A DNA stretch of 26,569 bases from positions 10,027 through 36,595 of the forward strand of contig NW_014013416.1 of assembly GCF_000611645.1 (NCBI RefSeq), written 5' to 3'. Source of the DNA: Monoraphidium neglectum. Its lineage: Eukaryota; Chlorophyta; Chlorophyceae; Sphaeropleales; Selenastraceae. The notes under the pieces were generated by a model, which saw only the letters and a list, made by a program, of their open reading frames with translations, had not been told where the DNA came from and did not search any database. Shown here piece after piece: positions 10,090 through 20,337 of the stretch. The position numbers and the translations under genes were made by a program. Within the stretch, counting starts at the first letter, position 1, and each line of letters begins with the position of its first letter.

Positions 10090-10135
10090 AGCTGACATTA
10101 AGCATGACGGGGACAATGGCAGGCCAGGCAAGTGA
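10004..10135 (+). other. Small ORF with a run of 25 leucines; possible orphan signal-peptide exon
   Basis: ATG CGT TAC GGG is followed by 24 CTG and one CTA codon, then ADIKHDGDNGRPGK and a stop: 43 residues. It would be an extreme hydrophobic signal-like N terminus and lies in the cluster between C and D. No family second exon follows that is not already assigned to D. It may be only a microsatellite that happens to follow an ATG. A CAG|GCAAGT just before the stop could serve as a GC-type splice donor. Confidence 0.2.
10016..10087 (+). repeat. (CTG)24 trinucleotide repeat
   Basis: Seventy-two bases of perfect CTG units in the spacer between genes C and D. It is the second long CTG-type run of the window, the first being coding (CAG on the minus strand) in the FNBP4-like gene. 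Confidence 0.95.
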
Positions 10136-10528
10136 TGCCAGCCCTGGGGTGCTGCCGGCCAGCCCAGCTGCCTTCGACAAAGGGAACCTTTGTTTTGATG
10201 GCATTCATTGGAGCGAAGCCATATGCATGAGCCGGGTGATGCGCGTCTCCCCGTCACTCTGCGTTTAGCTGTGGCACAACTGACAAATTGGACAAGCGGC
10301 CGCGGGCCACTGGTCGGGCGTCAGTATTGACAACTGCACCGGTGCATGCGGTCCACGGCACCCTCCAGCGGCGTTCTGCCCTCTCCCTGGGCTTTATCTA
10401 ATGTAGTAAATTTGACATTGTTTCAGTACGCAATTGCGCCAAAGACGTCCTGTTGCCGTATCTACTAAGCCACCTTCAACCGACACGTGCGCCACACTCC
10501 TGCCGCCCGGTGGCGGTCTGGGCAGATC

Positions 10529-10553
10529 GTCACCTGGTGTGGTGCCCAGCTGC
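10529..10553 (+). promoter_or_regulatory. Shared upstream motif (gene D copy)
   Basis: GTCACCTGGTGT, then GGTGCCCAGCTGC: the first half of the motif is intact, the second half altered, and the accompanying CAGCTGC is present. It lies 250 bases upstream of the D start. Confidence 0.5.
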
Positions 10554-10778
10554 CGCGCAGCACCTCTTGCGCTGCTGGGCAGCTCAGGGCGCGGTTGTGC
10601 CCGTTAAAACTTTCTAGCGCGATCAAACAGCCATAATAACTTCATATTGCTATCACACCCACCGCAACCCATTACTGTATAATTTCGCGATCAAAGCGCT
10701 GCTGCTCGGTCAGTTGTGTTCTCTTCTGACTCACTCGCTGTGGCTCAATCACTTTATTTATCAGTCAAGAGTGTTGAT

Positions 10779-12702
10779 ATGAGACGCCATCTCTGCGCGC
10801 TGCTGAGTGAGTGCCTCAACTGGAAGGCCACAGTGGTCTGTTCTCAGCCCGCAGCTGAGCAGTGGCCCATTGACGCCACGCTGAACAGCATGCACCACAT
10901 CCACTTGCAGCACCCCACATATCGGCAGCTTGCATGACTGACACATCACACGCCACTCTCCCGCCTCACCCGCCCGCCCTTTTACCCCCGTCCCTCAATC
11001 CCGCGCAGCCGTGGCCCTGCTCCTAGGCCCTGGCGCCCTGGCGCAGGCGGCCGCCGGCCACCGCAGCCTTGGCGAGAAGCTCGCCGCCGCCACCAACCAG
11101 CGCATCTACGCGTCGGGCGGCCGCACAACCGCCTTTGCCCTCAGCGACCGCAGCCAGGTCACCACCTTCAACGGCAACACGCTCGTCACGCNNNNNNNNN
11201 NNNNNNNNNNNNNNNNNNNNNNNNNNNNNNNNNNNNNNNNNNNNNNNNNNNNNNNNNNNNNNNNNNNNNNNNNNNNNNNNNNNNNNNNNNNNNNNNNNNN
11301 NNNNNNNNNNNNNNNNNNNNNNNNNNNNNNNNNNNNNNNNNNNNNNNNNNNNNNNNNNNNNNNNNNNNNNNNNNNNNNNNNNNNNNNNNNNNNNNNNNNN
11401 NNNNNNNNNNNNNNNNNNNNNNNNNNNNNNNNNNNNNNNNNNNNNNNNNNNNNNNNNNNNNNNNNNNNNNNNNNNNNNNNNNNNNNNNNNNNNNNNNNNN
11501 NNNNNNNNNNNNNNNNNNNNNNNNNNNNNNNNNNNNNNNNNNNNNNNNNNNNNNNNNNNNNNNNNNNNNNNNNNNNNNNNNNNNNNNNNNNNNNNNNNNN
11601 NNNNNNNNNNNNNNNNNNNNNNNNNNNNNNNNNNNNNNNNNNNNNNNNNNNNNNNNNNNNNNNNNNNNNNNNNNNNNNNNNNNNNNNNNNNNNNNNNNNN
11701 NNNNNNNNNNNNNNNNNNNNNNNNNNNNNNNNNNNNNNNNNNNNNNNNNNNNNNNNNNNNNNNNNNNNNNNNNCCGCCACTGGTGGCACCACCGTCGTGG
11801 GCGGCGCCAACCCCACGGTCATTTCTGACAAGCCTGTCGCAGACCATGCGGCGGCCATCAACTCGGCAATGGCGCAGCAGTCCCAGGCGATGACCCAGTT
11901 CGGCCAGGACATGGGCGCCGCCGCGGCCCAGATGGCGCAGGGTGCCAATATGATGGCCGGCACCGGGTTTGCCCCTCCGGCTGGCTTCCCGGTCGCGTGG
12001 CCCGCCACCTTCGACCCGGCCAGTGGAACCTTCGTGGTGCCCAACGCCCAGGCCGCCGCGCCCGCCACGACCCCTGCCGCAGCCCCAGCCACGCCCACCA
12101 CTGCCGCGGCGGCACCCGCCACCCCGGCCGCAGCCGCAGCCACGCCCGCGCCTGCTGCGGCAGCACCCGCCGCCGCCCCGGCCGCACCTGCGGTTGCGCC
12201 CACCACTGCTGCGGCGGCACCCGCCGCCGCCCCGGCCGCAGCCGCCGTTGCGCCCAGCGGCGCGGCGCAGGCGGCCGCCCCCGCATCCGAGCCGGCCACA
12301 GCAGCCCAGCCTCCCGCCACGCCCATCGCCGATGGGGCTACCCCCGCGGCGCCCGCTGGCCCCACGCCGCCTGCTGCCGCGGCAGCCATCTCCACCACAC
12401 CGGCCGCAGCTGAGCAGGCGGAACCGACGCCCGCGGCCGCTGCCAACCCCAGCGCCACCCTCGTCGACGCTGCGCCTGCGACCAAGAAAACCCCAGCCGC
12501 GACCCAGACAGTGGTGGCGGGCCCCAATGCCTCGACCGCACCCGGCCTGACGGCGGCCGTGGCGCCCACGGTGCCGGTGAAGGCGCCCGCCGAGCTGCGC
12601 CCTCGGCCGGTCGCGTCTGCGGCCGGCGGCCGCAGCGGCGCCGCGCTGGTGCACGGGGCTGCGCTCGTGGTGGCTCTGTGCTTCCTGATGTTCTCTGCTT
12701 AG
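10779..12702 (+). CDS. Gene D: large secreted, probably GPI-anchored AGP-like protein (interrupted by assembly gap)
   Basis: Exons 10779-10806 and 11009-12702, phase-1 GT-AG intron 10807-11008. The signal peptide is MRRHLCALL plus TVALLLGPGALA. After HRSLGEKLAAA comes a diverged family repeat, ASGGRTTAFALSDRSQVTTF, cut off by a gap of 582 N (about 194 codons). After the gap the frame continues with ATGGTTVVGGANPTVISDKP and a Met/Gln-rich segment, both very close to gene A. A long Ala-Pro-Thr-rich domain follows with many AP, TP and SP pairs, as in arabinogalactan proteins. The C terminus (ASAAGGRSG, then hydrophobic ALVHGAALVVALCFLMFSA) looks like a GPI signal. If the gap length is right, the precursor is 573 residues. 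The gap probably hides further repeat units. Likely a wall or plasma-membrane glycoprotein. Confidence 0.8.
11192..11773. other. Assembly gap (582 N) inside gene D
   Basis: The run of N lies exactly where the repeat units of the family would be. Its length is a multiple of three and both sides read in the same frame, so the size may be a real estimate, although one in three arbitrary sizes would also fit. Confidence 0.99.
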
Positions 12703-12871
12703 CTTGCCCGCACTGCAAATAACGTACAGACGAACACTCCTGAACACGCAATGCTGCATCAAGTGCATTTAAGAACGTGCCATTCAACATGTGACCCGAC
12801 GGTTGTGCCGGCGGCGTCGGCTGCAGCTCACTGTACCTGGCAGGACGTTTGGTTTGAGTACGAGCCCATTT

Positions 12872-12876
12872 TGTAA
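12872..12876 (+). terminator. Candidate polyadenylation signal TGTAA for gene D
   Basis: TGTAA lies 170 bases after the D stop codon, similar to the distance seen for gene B. Confidence 0.3.
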
Positions 12877-13314
12877 GTTTGTGCTGCATGCGTTGCGGCG
12901 TGCACGCTTCAGCTGAGCAAGCTGATCAGAGTGCTGATTATTTTGGCCAGGTGTAAGCTCGAAAAGCTTCAGCTGCAACGCATAGAGATGGTGCTCTGCA
13001 GACAGAACGTTGTCCTGGGCCTGTTGTTGGTGTCCCCCAAACATGGCGGTACAAGGTGCTGTGGGCTTGTGGCATGTCGTGCGCACTGAAGCAGTCGAGA
13101 AATCTGGATGGCGTCTCGGTCCAGCTGAGGCCAGTGCCCGCAGTGCCTTAGCAGGTTGGCTGCAGCTGCTTAATCACGTCATCATGGGCGAATCCAAGCA
13201 CGAACATCTGCGAGCGGCCCAGCGAGCACCCACATGTATCAATAGGAGAAGGTTCACGGTGCACTGCAAGCCCAATTGGGATCCTTGCGCCCGCAAAGCT
13301 GGGCGCCGGATCAG

Positions 13315-13328
13315 GTCACCTGGTCACC
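13315..13328 (+). promoter_or_regulatory. Shared upstream motif (gene E copy)
   Basis: GTCACCTGGTCACC, about 250 bases upstream of the E start; it differs from the C and G copies at one base within the 13-base core. Confidence 0.6.
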
Positions 13329-13575
13329 GGCCACAGCCTCTGGCCAGCATCTGGCGCCCAAAGAGTGCAGCGTGCTGGTGACGCCAAGCATAGAGCACTG
13401 CTTTTGCATCACACATCTTTTTGGGCATCTCATGCTTTATTGAACCCCCCAACCGGTGTGCATCGTTGCACGCAGATCAATCTCTTCACCAGAGACGGCA
13501 AGAGCCCGGAATAGAAGCATAACGTGCCTTTAACCTTAATCTCTAATTATCTCCGTCTCCGTTTCTACAGCAGTC

Positions 13576-14448
13576 ATGGCTCACAGATGGCAAGTCCTGC
13601 TGGGTGAGTGCGACAGCACAGAGATGCGTGAGGGAGCCGGAGGGCGCCCGGCAGCAACGCTTCACAGATGGGAAGACGACCCCCATTCCTGGCAACATTT
13701 CTCCACCATACGATCGTGCAGCTGTTGTTCCACTGCAAACATGCCATAGCACATGTCATTGTGCCCCTGCACACAATCTACGCGCAACACACGTGCACTC
13801 AGCTCGTGCGCACGCGTGCGCATTCAAGCACATGCACGCGACCACGCGCACAAGCACACCCGCCGCCCTAAACCCGCCACGCCACGCCCCCTCTCGCTCC
13901 TCGCAGCCCTTCTTGCCCCGCTGCTGCTGGGCCCCGGCGCTCTCGCCGCCGCGCGGCTGCCCGCCGCCCCCGCCGCAGCCGCGCCCCGCCGCCTGCGGCT
14001 GTCTGCTCCTCAGCCCGCAATCCCTGGTATGCCCGCACTGGGCAACATCCTCAGCGCCGCCGGCCTCGGCAACCTCGGGAGCACGCTGCAGCTCGGCGGC
14101 GCGCGCGGCGCGCCGTCCTTCAGCGCGAAGGGCGGCGCCGCGCCCTCGCTGCAGCTGGCCGCCGGCGGCCGCGGCGGCCCCCGGGTCACGGTGGCCGGCG
14201 GCAAGCTGCCCGTGGTGCAGGTGGCCAGCGGGCGCCCTGGCGGGGAGGTGACGGTGATCGGCGGCAACACCCCGCTGACAAATGTCGGGGGCCGCACTGC
14301 GGTGCAGAGAAACTCAAACAGCGTCAGCCGCGGCGGTGTGACGCTGGTCGGGGGCCCCACTGGCCCCGTGCTCAACCAGGGCGGGACCACGTTTGTGGAC
14401 CGCCGCGGCAGGCGGCGACGCCTGGCGCGGGTGGGCGCCGACGCTTGA
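13576..14448 (+). CDS. Gene E: secreted Gly/Val-rich repeat-module protein
   Basis: Exons 13576-13603 and 13907-14448, phase-1 GT-AG intron 13604-13906, total 189 residues. MAHRWQVLL joined to ALLAPLLLGPGALAAA gives a strong signal peptide of about 25 residues. Residues of roughly 26-106 are Ala/Gly/Leu-rich and basic (LGNLGSTLQLGG, LQLAAGGRGG). The last 83 residues are the family's Gly-Gly module: KLPVVQVASGRPGG, EVTVIGG, TPLTNVGG, SVSRGGVTLVGG, GPVLNQGG, then a very basic end (DRRGRRRRLARVG). It is the closest partner of gene B, with Val or Leu in place of B's methionines. The Arg cluster could bind acidic wall polysaccharide or be a proteolytic site; both are inference. Confidence 0.85.
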
Positions 14449-15986
14449 CTCGAGTTGATGCCGCGTTTGGGTTCTTTGTATGTCTGGCGCGGCCGTCCTT
14501 TGGCATCGATAGCGGTTGTGAGCTGCGCGGCATGTGAAAAGTGCACGTCAGTTGCAAGTGTCGTGGCCGGCCCGCCCGCTGCAGTGGTTTGGCTGAAAGC
14601 GCACAGCGGTTGATAGCTTTGCAGAGGCAGCAACTGGGGCGGATATGCACACAGGCGTATTTTTACATGGCTGCCACGCGGCGTGCTGACACAACGCATG
14701 CAGTGTGCGTGTCACGGCACACAATCGTTACCCGGCTGACCGACGCTGTCCCCAGCTTGCCCACCTTTGCAAGTGGGTGCTTACTAATGCATCTGTGTCT
14801 ACACGCGTTGCTGCGCCCTGCTGTGGATGGACTTTTTATTGCAGTGCACAGCTGCATATTGCCTCGTGACCACGTGATGCTTGTACAATAGGCCTATGCT
14901 GTGACACCTTTATCCAATGATGTGGCTCGTTTGCCCATCATTGTTTCGACCTGGACCAGCCAGAATGCAACAAGTTTGGGGGACAGGCCGCCGGCCCGCG
15001 GAGGCGCCATCATGACTGCTTGTCCGCGGATCAGAAGGGGAGGGTTGGACGTGGGTGAGGTGGTGGCCGTCACGCTTTCCTTTCACACATGACACACGCA
15101 CGTATGCGCGCACGCACCCTCTCCACATGGTACGGCATTGCGTTTTAGATAAGGGATTGCCTGACGAGTTTAGAATGATGTGTTATCATGTGAACACACT
15201 CGGTGCCTGCAGGCCCCATCACTCCACCAATGCTCTGGGCAACTCCAGTTGTTGGTGATCACGGCATTTCACACTCAGAGTCACAACGCAACATATGTGT
15301 TCTTCTCCTCTGCTGTTGGCCATTACGTGAGCTGGGGATGCTCCTCAGTTTTCTCACAAGTCAAGAGCACGGCTTGCAGTTGAGCCGTCCGGTCTCATGA
15401 TGCACAGCACCTGTATGTATGGTCAGCAGATACAACATCTTTCACATACAGCGGTGTAAACACCCACTGGCCACCAGTAAGCCTACCTCACAGAGCTTGC
15501 GCAAATCACACAGAATGTGGCAGGGAGTCTTTCGCACACGGTTTGGGGAGGGCGCCCGCCTGTGCAGGCCAGATCAAAAGCAGCCCGCTGCTGACGTCAC
15601 GCTTAGCTGGTTGTATAGCCCTCCGTGGCCCTCAACTCTCTCGTGTCACTGCCAAAAACATGTATTACGCTGACAAGGTGTCTGAAGGCCCTGCAACACC
15701 CGGGACCATGCGTTCAACCCTGCGTTCCACGTGTGCCGCCTGGAAGTCACCAGGGTGACGCCAGCTGCCCCACAGCGGCGCGCCGCTAGTCGGCAGCCAC
15801 GTCTGATCGCATAAATGTCGATGTTCTGCTTGTCGCTTACAATAACCTGCAATCGTGAACGCACGTTGGGCCGCCGCGAAAATAAAAGCAGCAAGGAGAT
15901 TCGCTTAACTGTTTAGACCACCCGCCCGGCCAACGCTGCAAATCAGGTAGCGCCTAGGGCTTGATGATAATATAAGAAATACCAAA
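14449..15986. other. Spacer between genes E and F
   Basis: About 1.5 kb with only short open frames on both strands; the one supported element is the F upstream motif at 15746. Confidence 0.6.
15746..15768 (+). promoter_or_regulatory. Shared upstream motif (gene F copy)
   Basis: GTCACCAGGGTGAC is a perfect inverted repeat (GTCACC, two bases, GGTGAC) and is followed at once by GCCAGCTGC. It lies about 240 bases upstream of the F start. Confidence 0.6.
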
Positions 15987-16855
15987 ATGACTCGCGGCTA
16001 CTGTTGGTCGGCGCTCCTAGGTGAGCAGTACGGGCAATGGGTGGGGTCGCTGCCCCACAGCTGAGCACGGGCCTGAACCAGACCGAGACCAACGCCGCAG
16101 CGCAAGTGACCCAAAGCAACTCCGCAGCCAGCAGGATTTCTGGTTTATCATGCACATCTCCGTGCACGCACATACTCGCATCCGCATCTGTTGCGGGCCT
16201 GCTAACTTACATCCTCTGCCCACCCTCAAAACGCAATCCCCGCGCAGCCCTGCCCCTGCTCCTCGCGCCCGGCGCGCTTGGCGCGTCCCTCAAGGCCGGC
16301 GGCCTGACCCAGGGCCCCGAATTGGCCCACCGCCGCGCGCTGCTGGGCGCAGACAGCGCGGCCGCCACCATCACCGCCTCGGGTGGCACCACCTACATCG
16401 GCGGCGCCAACCCCACCATGGTCTCCGCCACGCCCATCAAGGGCGGCGCCGCGGGCGCCGAGTCCGCCTACAACGACGCCATGGCAAAGCACGCGCAGAG
16501 CATGTCGTGGCACAACCAGGTCATGGGCGGCGGCGGCGGCGCGCCCGCCCCAGCGTGGCCCGCCGCCGCCGCCGGCGCCTGGCCATACACGGCCGCCTGG
16601 GCGAGCGCCCCTGCATGGCCCGTGGTGTCCGCTTGGCCGAAGAACGACTTCTGGTACAGTTGGGCGCCCTGGACGGCCCCGGCCGTGTGGGCGCCGGCCG
16701 GCAAGGGGGCCGCCATCCCCCCCAGCGTCGCCGCGTTCAGCGCGCCGCCCGCGGGCGCGCAGGGCATGACGTTTGGCCAGTCCATGGCGATGCACCAAGA
16801 CCTCATGCGGGCGGCCGGCGAAAGCATGGCGTGGCAGTCGCGCGTCATGGGTTGA
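15987..16855 (+). CDS. Gene F: secreted Trp/Ala/Pro-rich protein
   Basis: Exons 15987-16020 and 16248-16855, phase-1 GT-AG intron 16021-16247, total 213 residues. Signal peptide MTRGYCWSALL plus ALPLLLAPGALGA, cut near residue 24 before SLKAGGL, the same mature start as C, G and H. A dibasic HRRALLGADSAAA linker and the block TITASGGTTYIGGANPTMVS follow. Then comes a Met/His/Gln segment (DAMAKHAQSMSWHNQVMGG). Residues 115-159 hold nine tryptophans, mostly in AWP or similar contexts (GAWPYTAAWASAPAWP, DFWYSWAPW). The C terminus returns to a Met/Gln/His-rich, probably helical segment similar to the first one (QSMAMHQDLMRAAGESMAW). F lacks the Gly-Gly repeat units. The function is unknown; aromatic stacking on wall polysaccharide is one possibility. 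Confidence 0.85.
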
Positions 16856-19280
16856 TAGGAATGACAGCGCCAGGCTCGGCCCGGCTCGCGCGCGCAAGCA
16901 GCTCGGCTGAGAGTCCCAGGAGAATGCGCGGGCAGCAGTGACCGAACGAGCATGGCTGTCACTGATTGCGAGACGGTTTCGCAGGCTCTTGCTTAAGTGA
17001 GCTGCAATGTTTCCAGGTCGAATTTACCATTACCATCAAGACCTTGATTTCAAGACAGATTTATTTGAAACTAAGCCACGATTTTTCGCAAACCCCAGAA
17101 AAGGATTGACTTTCTTTACGCCAGCAAGGACAGTTGCCGGATGGATGCACCAACTCTATTGTTGTAAACAGGGATATCTGCTGACCTTGGGGTAATGCAT
17201 GCGCCATCGCCTGTGTCGTTGCGTCCCATTGTTGCGGCCTGTGTGTGCCGCAGGCCCCATTCCATTTATTGTTGCGTTCCTGCGGGAGGGCGGGCAGCAG
17301 AGCCTCAAATTAAATGGGTGCAGCCAGGCGCCGAATGTACAGGAATTTGCGTGAACAGTAAGTCGCTGAATAAATAGTAACCCTCTGCCTCTTGCACACA
17401 ATCGGTTTTCCATGCTGGGCTGGCTGGTGCAACCCCAATGCAGCGTACCAGCAAAGCCGAGCTCAGCACGGCTTTTACTGGCGGCACCTGCATCCACCAC
17501 CCAGCTCAAGCGCGAGACAGCAGAACTTACTTAGTAAGCTTGTTTGCAATAGTACTGCAAACGGGGAAGAGAGGTGAAGTGCCAGGCATCCATAGGGTTT
17601 GTGCACGCAAGACAAGGTGATCGGCAAGTAAGAGCATCAAGCTTGTAATTGCATACAAATGCGTTGGCACAACTGGATGGATGGGCCAGTCGCTGGCTTG
17701 GCTCCTGCACCTGCAAACCACCCGGTGCCTTCTGAAAGACAGATTCGAACATGAAAATGGTTGAACTTTCTGGTGGCAAGAAGGTTGCCTGCTGCCTCGC
17801 CCAGCTGTCCAGCTGCAATCAAGAAGCGATGTTTAAGCTGCGTGCAACACTCTTGTTCAGGGTTGTTTTGCGCCTCGTGAGACTTTTACCAGTCAGACTT
17901 GCACCATGTGATGCAAATGTGCCATATAAAAGACAGTAGGGACAGTCGCACACCCACCTCCCGCAGCTTCCAACTGGCTCCTCATTGATGGGTGCCTCAG
18001 TATGTAGCTTGTTGGTTGTACTGGCTGCAATTTGCCTGCCTGCTTGGCATACTGTGAAATGGAGCAGTCAAGGCGTGGACCTAGGCCATGAACCTGAGCG
18101 CTGTTAATTAAAGTCATGAGCCCAGTAACGTGTTTTATAAATCCCACAGGCCTATTACTTTTAGTAAGGACCCCAATCGGCTGTGCGTCCTGTGCTCACA
18201 ATCATTCAACTTGACCGGATTTGACCACCCTGCATAGACTCCTTTGTTGCGTATGATCGCACGGGCAGCTTGCATGTGCGTGAGGGTTGGCTCAAAAGCG
18301 AGGCATCCTATCATGCTGTTAAATCAGCGCGAGGGCACATAATTGCAGTCATCTGCACATGTTTCGCAACTGTTGCTGGGGCCTGCTGCACATGCATGCA
18401 CGTGCACGTCACCTGTGCCGCATGATGTGGACGGATAGGCACCTGCTGGTGTGAAGTTTGACCTCCCGTTGCGGCATTGTGCAGCTTGCCTTGACTCGTT
18501 TTTAAATGTGGACCTTGCCGCAATTCTCTTGCTATTGGAACCCCCAAACTAACGTTTGCACCCGTTTTGAAGCACCCTGAATAGTGCACCTTGATTGTGC
18601 GTTTGATAAATCCCACTTCAGCTGCAACTGCCAATCCATTCCTGCAAATTCTTTGTAGGAAAGGATTGCAGCTTTTACACAACATCCTGAGGTATGGGTG
18701 CAGTGTAGGGCAACGAATGCAGCTTGGTGCAGAAGTGACACCAGCCAGCGTGCAGGGGTCATTGCTCCCAGCAAACAGTTAATAGTTTTGCTACTTTCTT
18801 GGCAGTCACAATATTTGTGGGGCAGTTCCTGCTATTGAGAGGAGCACTGGCGAGCGCAGCAGGCAGCGTGTGTGCCACGCACAACTGACCAATTGAGAAA
18901 ACCCTGTGCATGCAAAAATTGACATAGCCCGCGCATCTGGGCAGCAGGGGCTGTCATGTGAGGATGAAAACAGAGCCTGACGGGCCCATCAACGGGCTGG
19001 TTCAACACTCGGCGCAAGGGGAGTTGCGGAGGAGCTGGCGGCGCCTGATGAGCCCGCTGCAACCGCCAGTATATTCTTGAGGCGCCTTTGCATGTTTTCG
19101 CCGCGGCGTGGAGGCAGAGTCGCCAAACTCGACAAACGGCGCATCATCATGAGGCCGCTGCGGAAGACCACGCCCGAATTTGGAAAGGTAACGGCTCACG
19201 CCACCAAGTCAGTGACGTGGCCAACCCGAGCGTGTGCGGCAAAAGCCAAATGTTTGGCTGCCGGTAGGTGGCCAGGAGAA
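16856..19280. other. Gene-free region between convergent genes F and G
   Basis: About 2.4 kb, noticeably more AT-rich than the coding blocks, with many short open frames and no domain or paralogue match. Both flanking genes end here, so it marks the change of strand in the cluster. A lone GTCACC near 18408 lacks the rest of the family motif. Confidence 0.6.
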
Positions 19281-19697
19281 TCACAGGCGGCGGCCCGTGA
19301 TCTTGCCGTAGCCGCCCTGATTGACGACGGGGTTGCCAAAGTTGTCAAACGCGGTGGTCGTGCCGCCCCTGAACTTGATGCCCTGGTTGCCAAAGTAAAT
19401 CATGCCATTGTTGTTGGTGACAGGGGTCCTGTCAGCGGCAAAGCCGGCCGTGCGGCCGCCAACAGCCAGAATGTTGGCGTCAGCAGCGGCAGCGGCCTGC
19501 TCGCCCAGGCGGCGGAAGATGTTGCCACTGCCGCCCTCGTTGGCGACGGGGTTGCCGAAGTTGTCAAAGCTGGTGGTCAGGCCGCCGTTGAAGCCCACGC
19601 CGGCGCTGGTGAAGGTGGTCGTGCCGCCAAAGTTGGTGATGGGGGCGCGGTCGGAGGGGGCAAAGCCAGCCGTGCGGCCGCCGGTGGCGATGATGTT
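19281..19697 (-). repeat. Two 222-bp-spaced coding repeats in gene G
   Basis: Repeat units start at 19697 and 19475 on the minus strand, the same 222-base period as in C and H. The second unit is shorter and diverged and forms the C terminus. Confidence 0.85.
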
Positions 19698-20337
19698 GGC
19701 ATCAGCGGCGGCGGCGGCCTGCTCGCCCATGCGGCGGCGGTGCCACTGGTCGATGTACACGTTGCCGCCCTCGTTCTGGAAGGGGCCCAGCGCGCCACCG
19801 CTGAGGGTGATGCCGCCGCTGTGGCGGCTGTTGAGGTTGCCGTACACGCTTGATTGGCCGCCCACATTGATGGTGGGGACGCGGCCGCCGACCAGGGTCA
19901 TGTCGCCCATCCGCAGGACGGGCGGCGCGTTGGCGGCCTGCTCGCCCAGGGCGCGGCGGTCAGAGGTGGTCAGGCCGCCGGCCTTGAGGGACACGCCGAG
20001 GGCCCCGGGGGCGAGGAGCAGGGCCAGGGCTGTTGATTGGGGGAAGGGTTGCAAAAGGCGTTAAAGGTGGTGAAGCACATAGTCAATTGAGGAGCCAAAG
20101 ACACAGCTGCACCAGGAACTGAAGAGTTGTACAGTACGCAGGCTGACTGATGAACAGCACAACTGTATAGTATACACTGGGACTGGGCAAGCCTGGCCGC
20201 TGCATTTGGGCACGCACGCCGCGGTCTGAGATTTGCCCGGGCCCTGGCAACTGCTACTCACAGACCACGCTGTCAGCACCCAGATGCAAAGCCACGCCAT
20301 GCTCACCCGACACAAGCATCCAGCTACGAAGAGCCAT
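19281..20337 (-). CDS. Gene G: secreted Gly-rich tandem-repeat protein, short form
   Basis: Exons 20337-20307 and 20029-19281 on the minus strand, phase-1 GT-AG intron 20306-20030, total 259 residues. MALRSWMLVS plus ALALLLAPGALG forms the signal peptide, with mature start near SLKAGGL. Module 1 (residues about 24-121) is almost the same as in C and H. Two repeat units start at residues 122 and 196 (NIIATGGRTAGFAPSDRAP and NILAVGGRTAGFAADRTP), period 74 residues; the second is more diverged (NNNGMIYFGNQGIKF). The protein ends GGYGKITGRRL, lacking the GGANPT block and Gln-rich tail of C and H. The spliced start is preferred over the ATG at 20054, which would read through the intron end and lacks a signal sequence start like its paralogues. 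Likely an extracellular structural protein. Confidence 0.9.

Larger units (their letters stand above)
9312..10778. other. Spacer between genes C and D
   Basis: Holds TGTAA motifs near 9683 and 9711, the (CTG)24 tract with its small open frame, the D upstream motif at 10529, a repeated CGCGATCAAA (10618 and 10686) and an AT-rich TATAATT at 10678, about 95 bases before the D start. Confidence 0.55.
12703..13575. other. Spacer between genes D and E
   Basis: Holds a TGTAA at 12872 and the E upstream motif at 13315. No coding region is supported. Confidence 0.6.

Noticed and set aside
11023..12768. 581-codon minus-strand open frame across the gap
   Set aside because: Includes 194 unknown codons and is antisense to the Ala-Pro-rich part of gene D.
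15970..15986. TATAAG just before the F start as a TATA box
   Set aside because: Only about 15 bases from the ATG, too close to leave a transcription start and leader.
19281..20054. Unspliced start of gene G at the ATG at 20054
   Set aside because: The N-terminal MQPFPQS would come from the intron end; splicing to the exon at 20307-20337 gives the family-type signal peptide with correct phase.
19077..20064. Plus-strand open frames over gene G
   Set aside because: Antisense to G, whose own frame has signal peptide, intron signals and paralogues.
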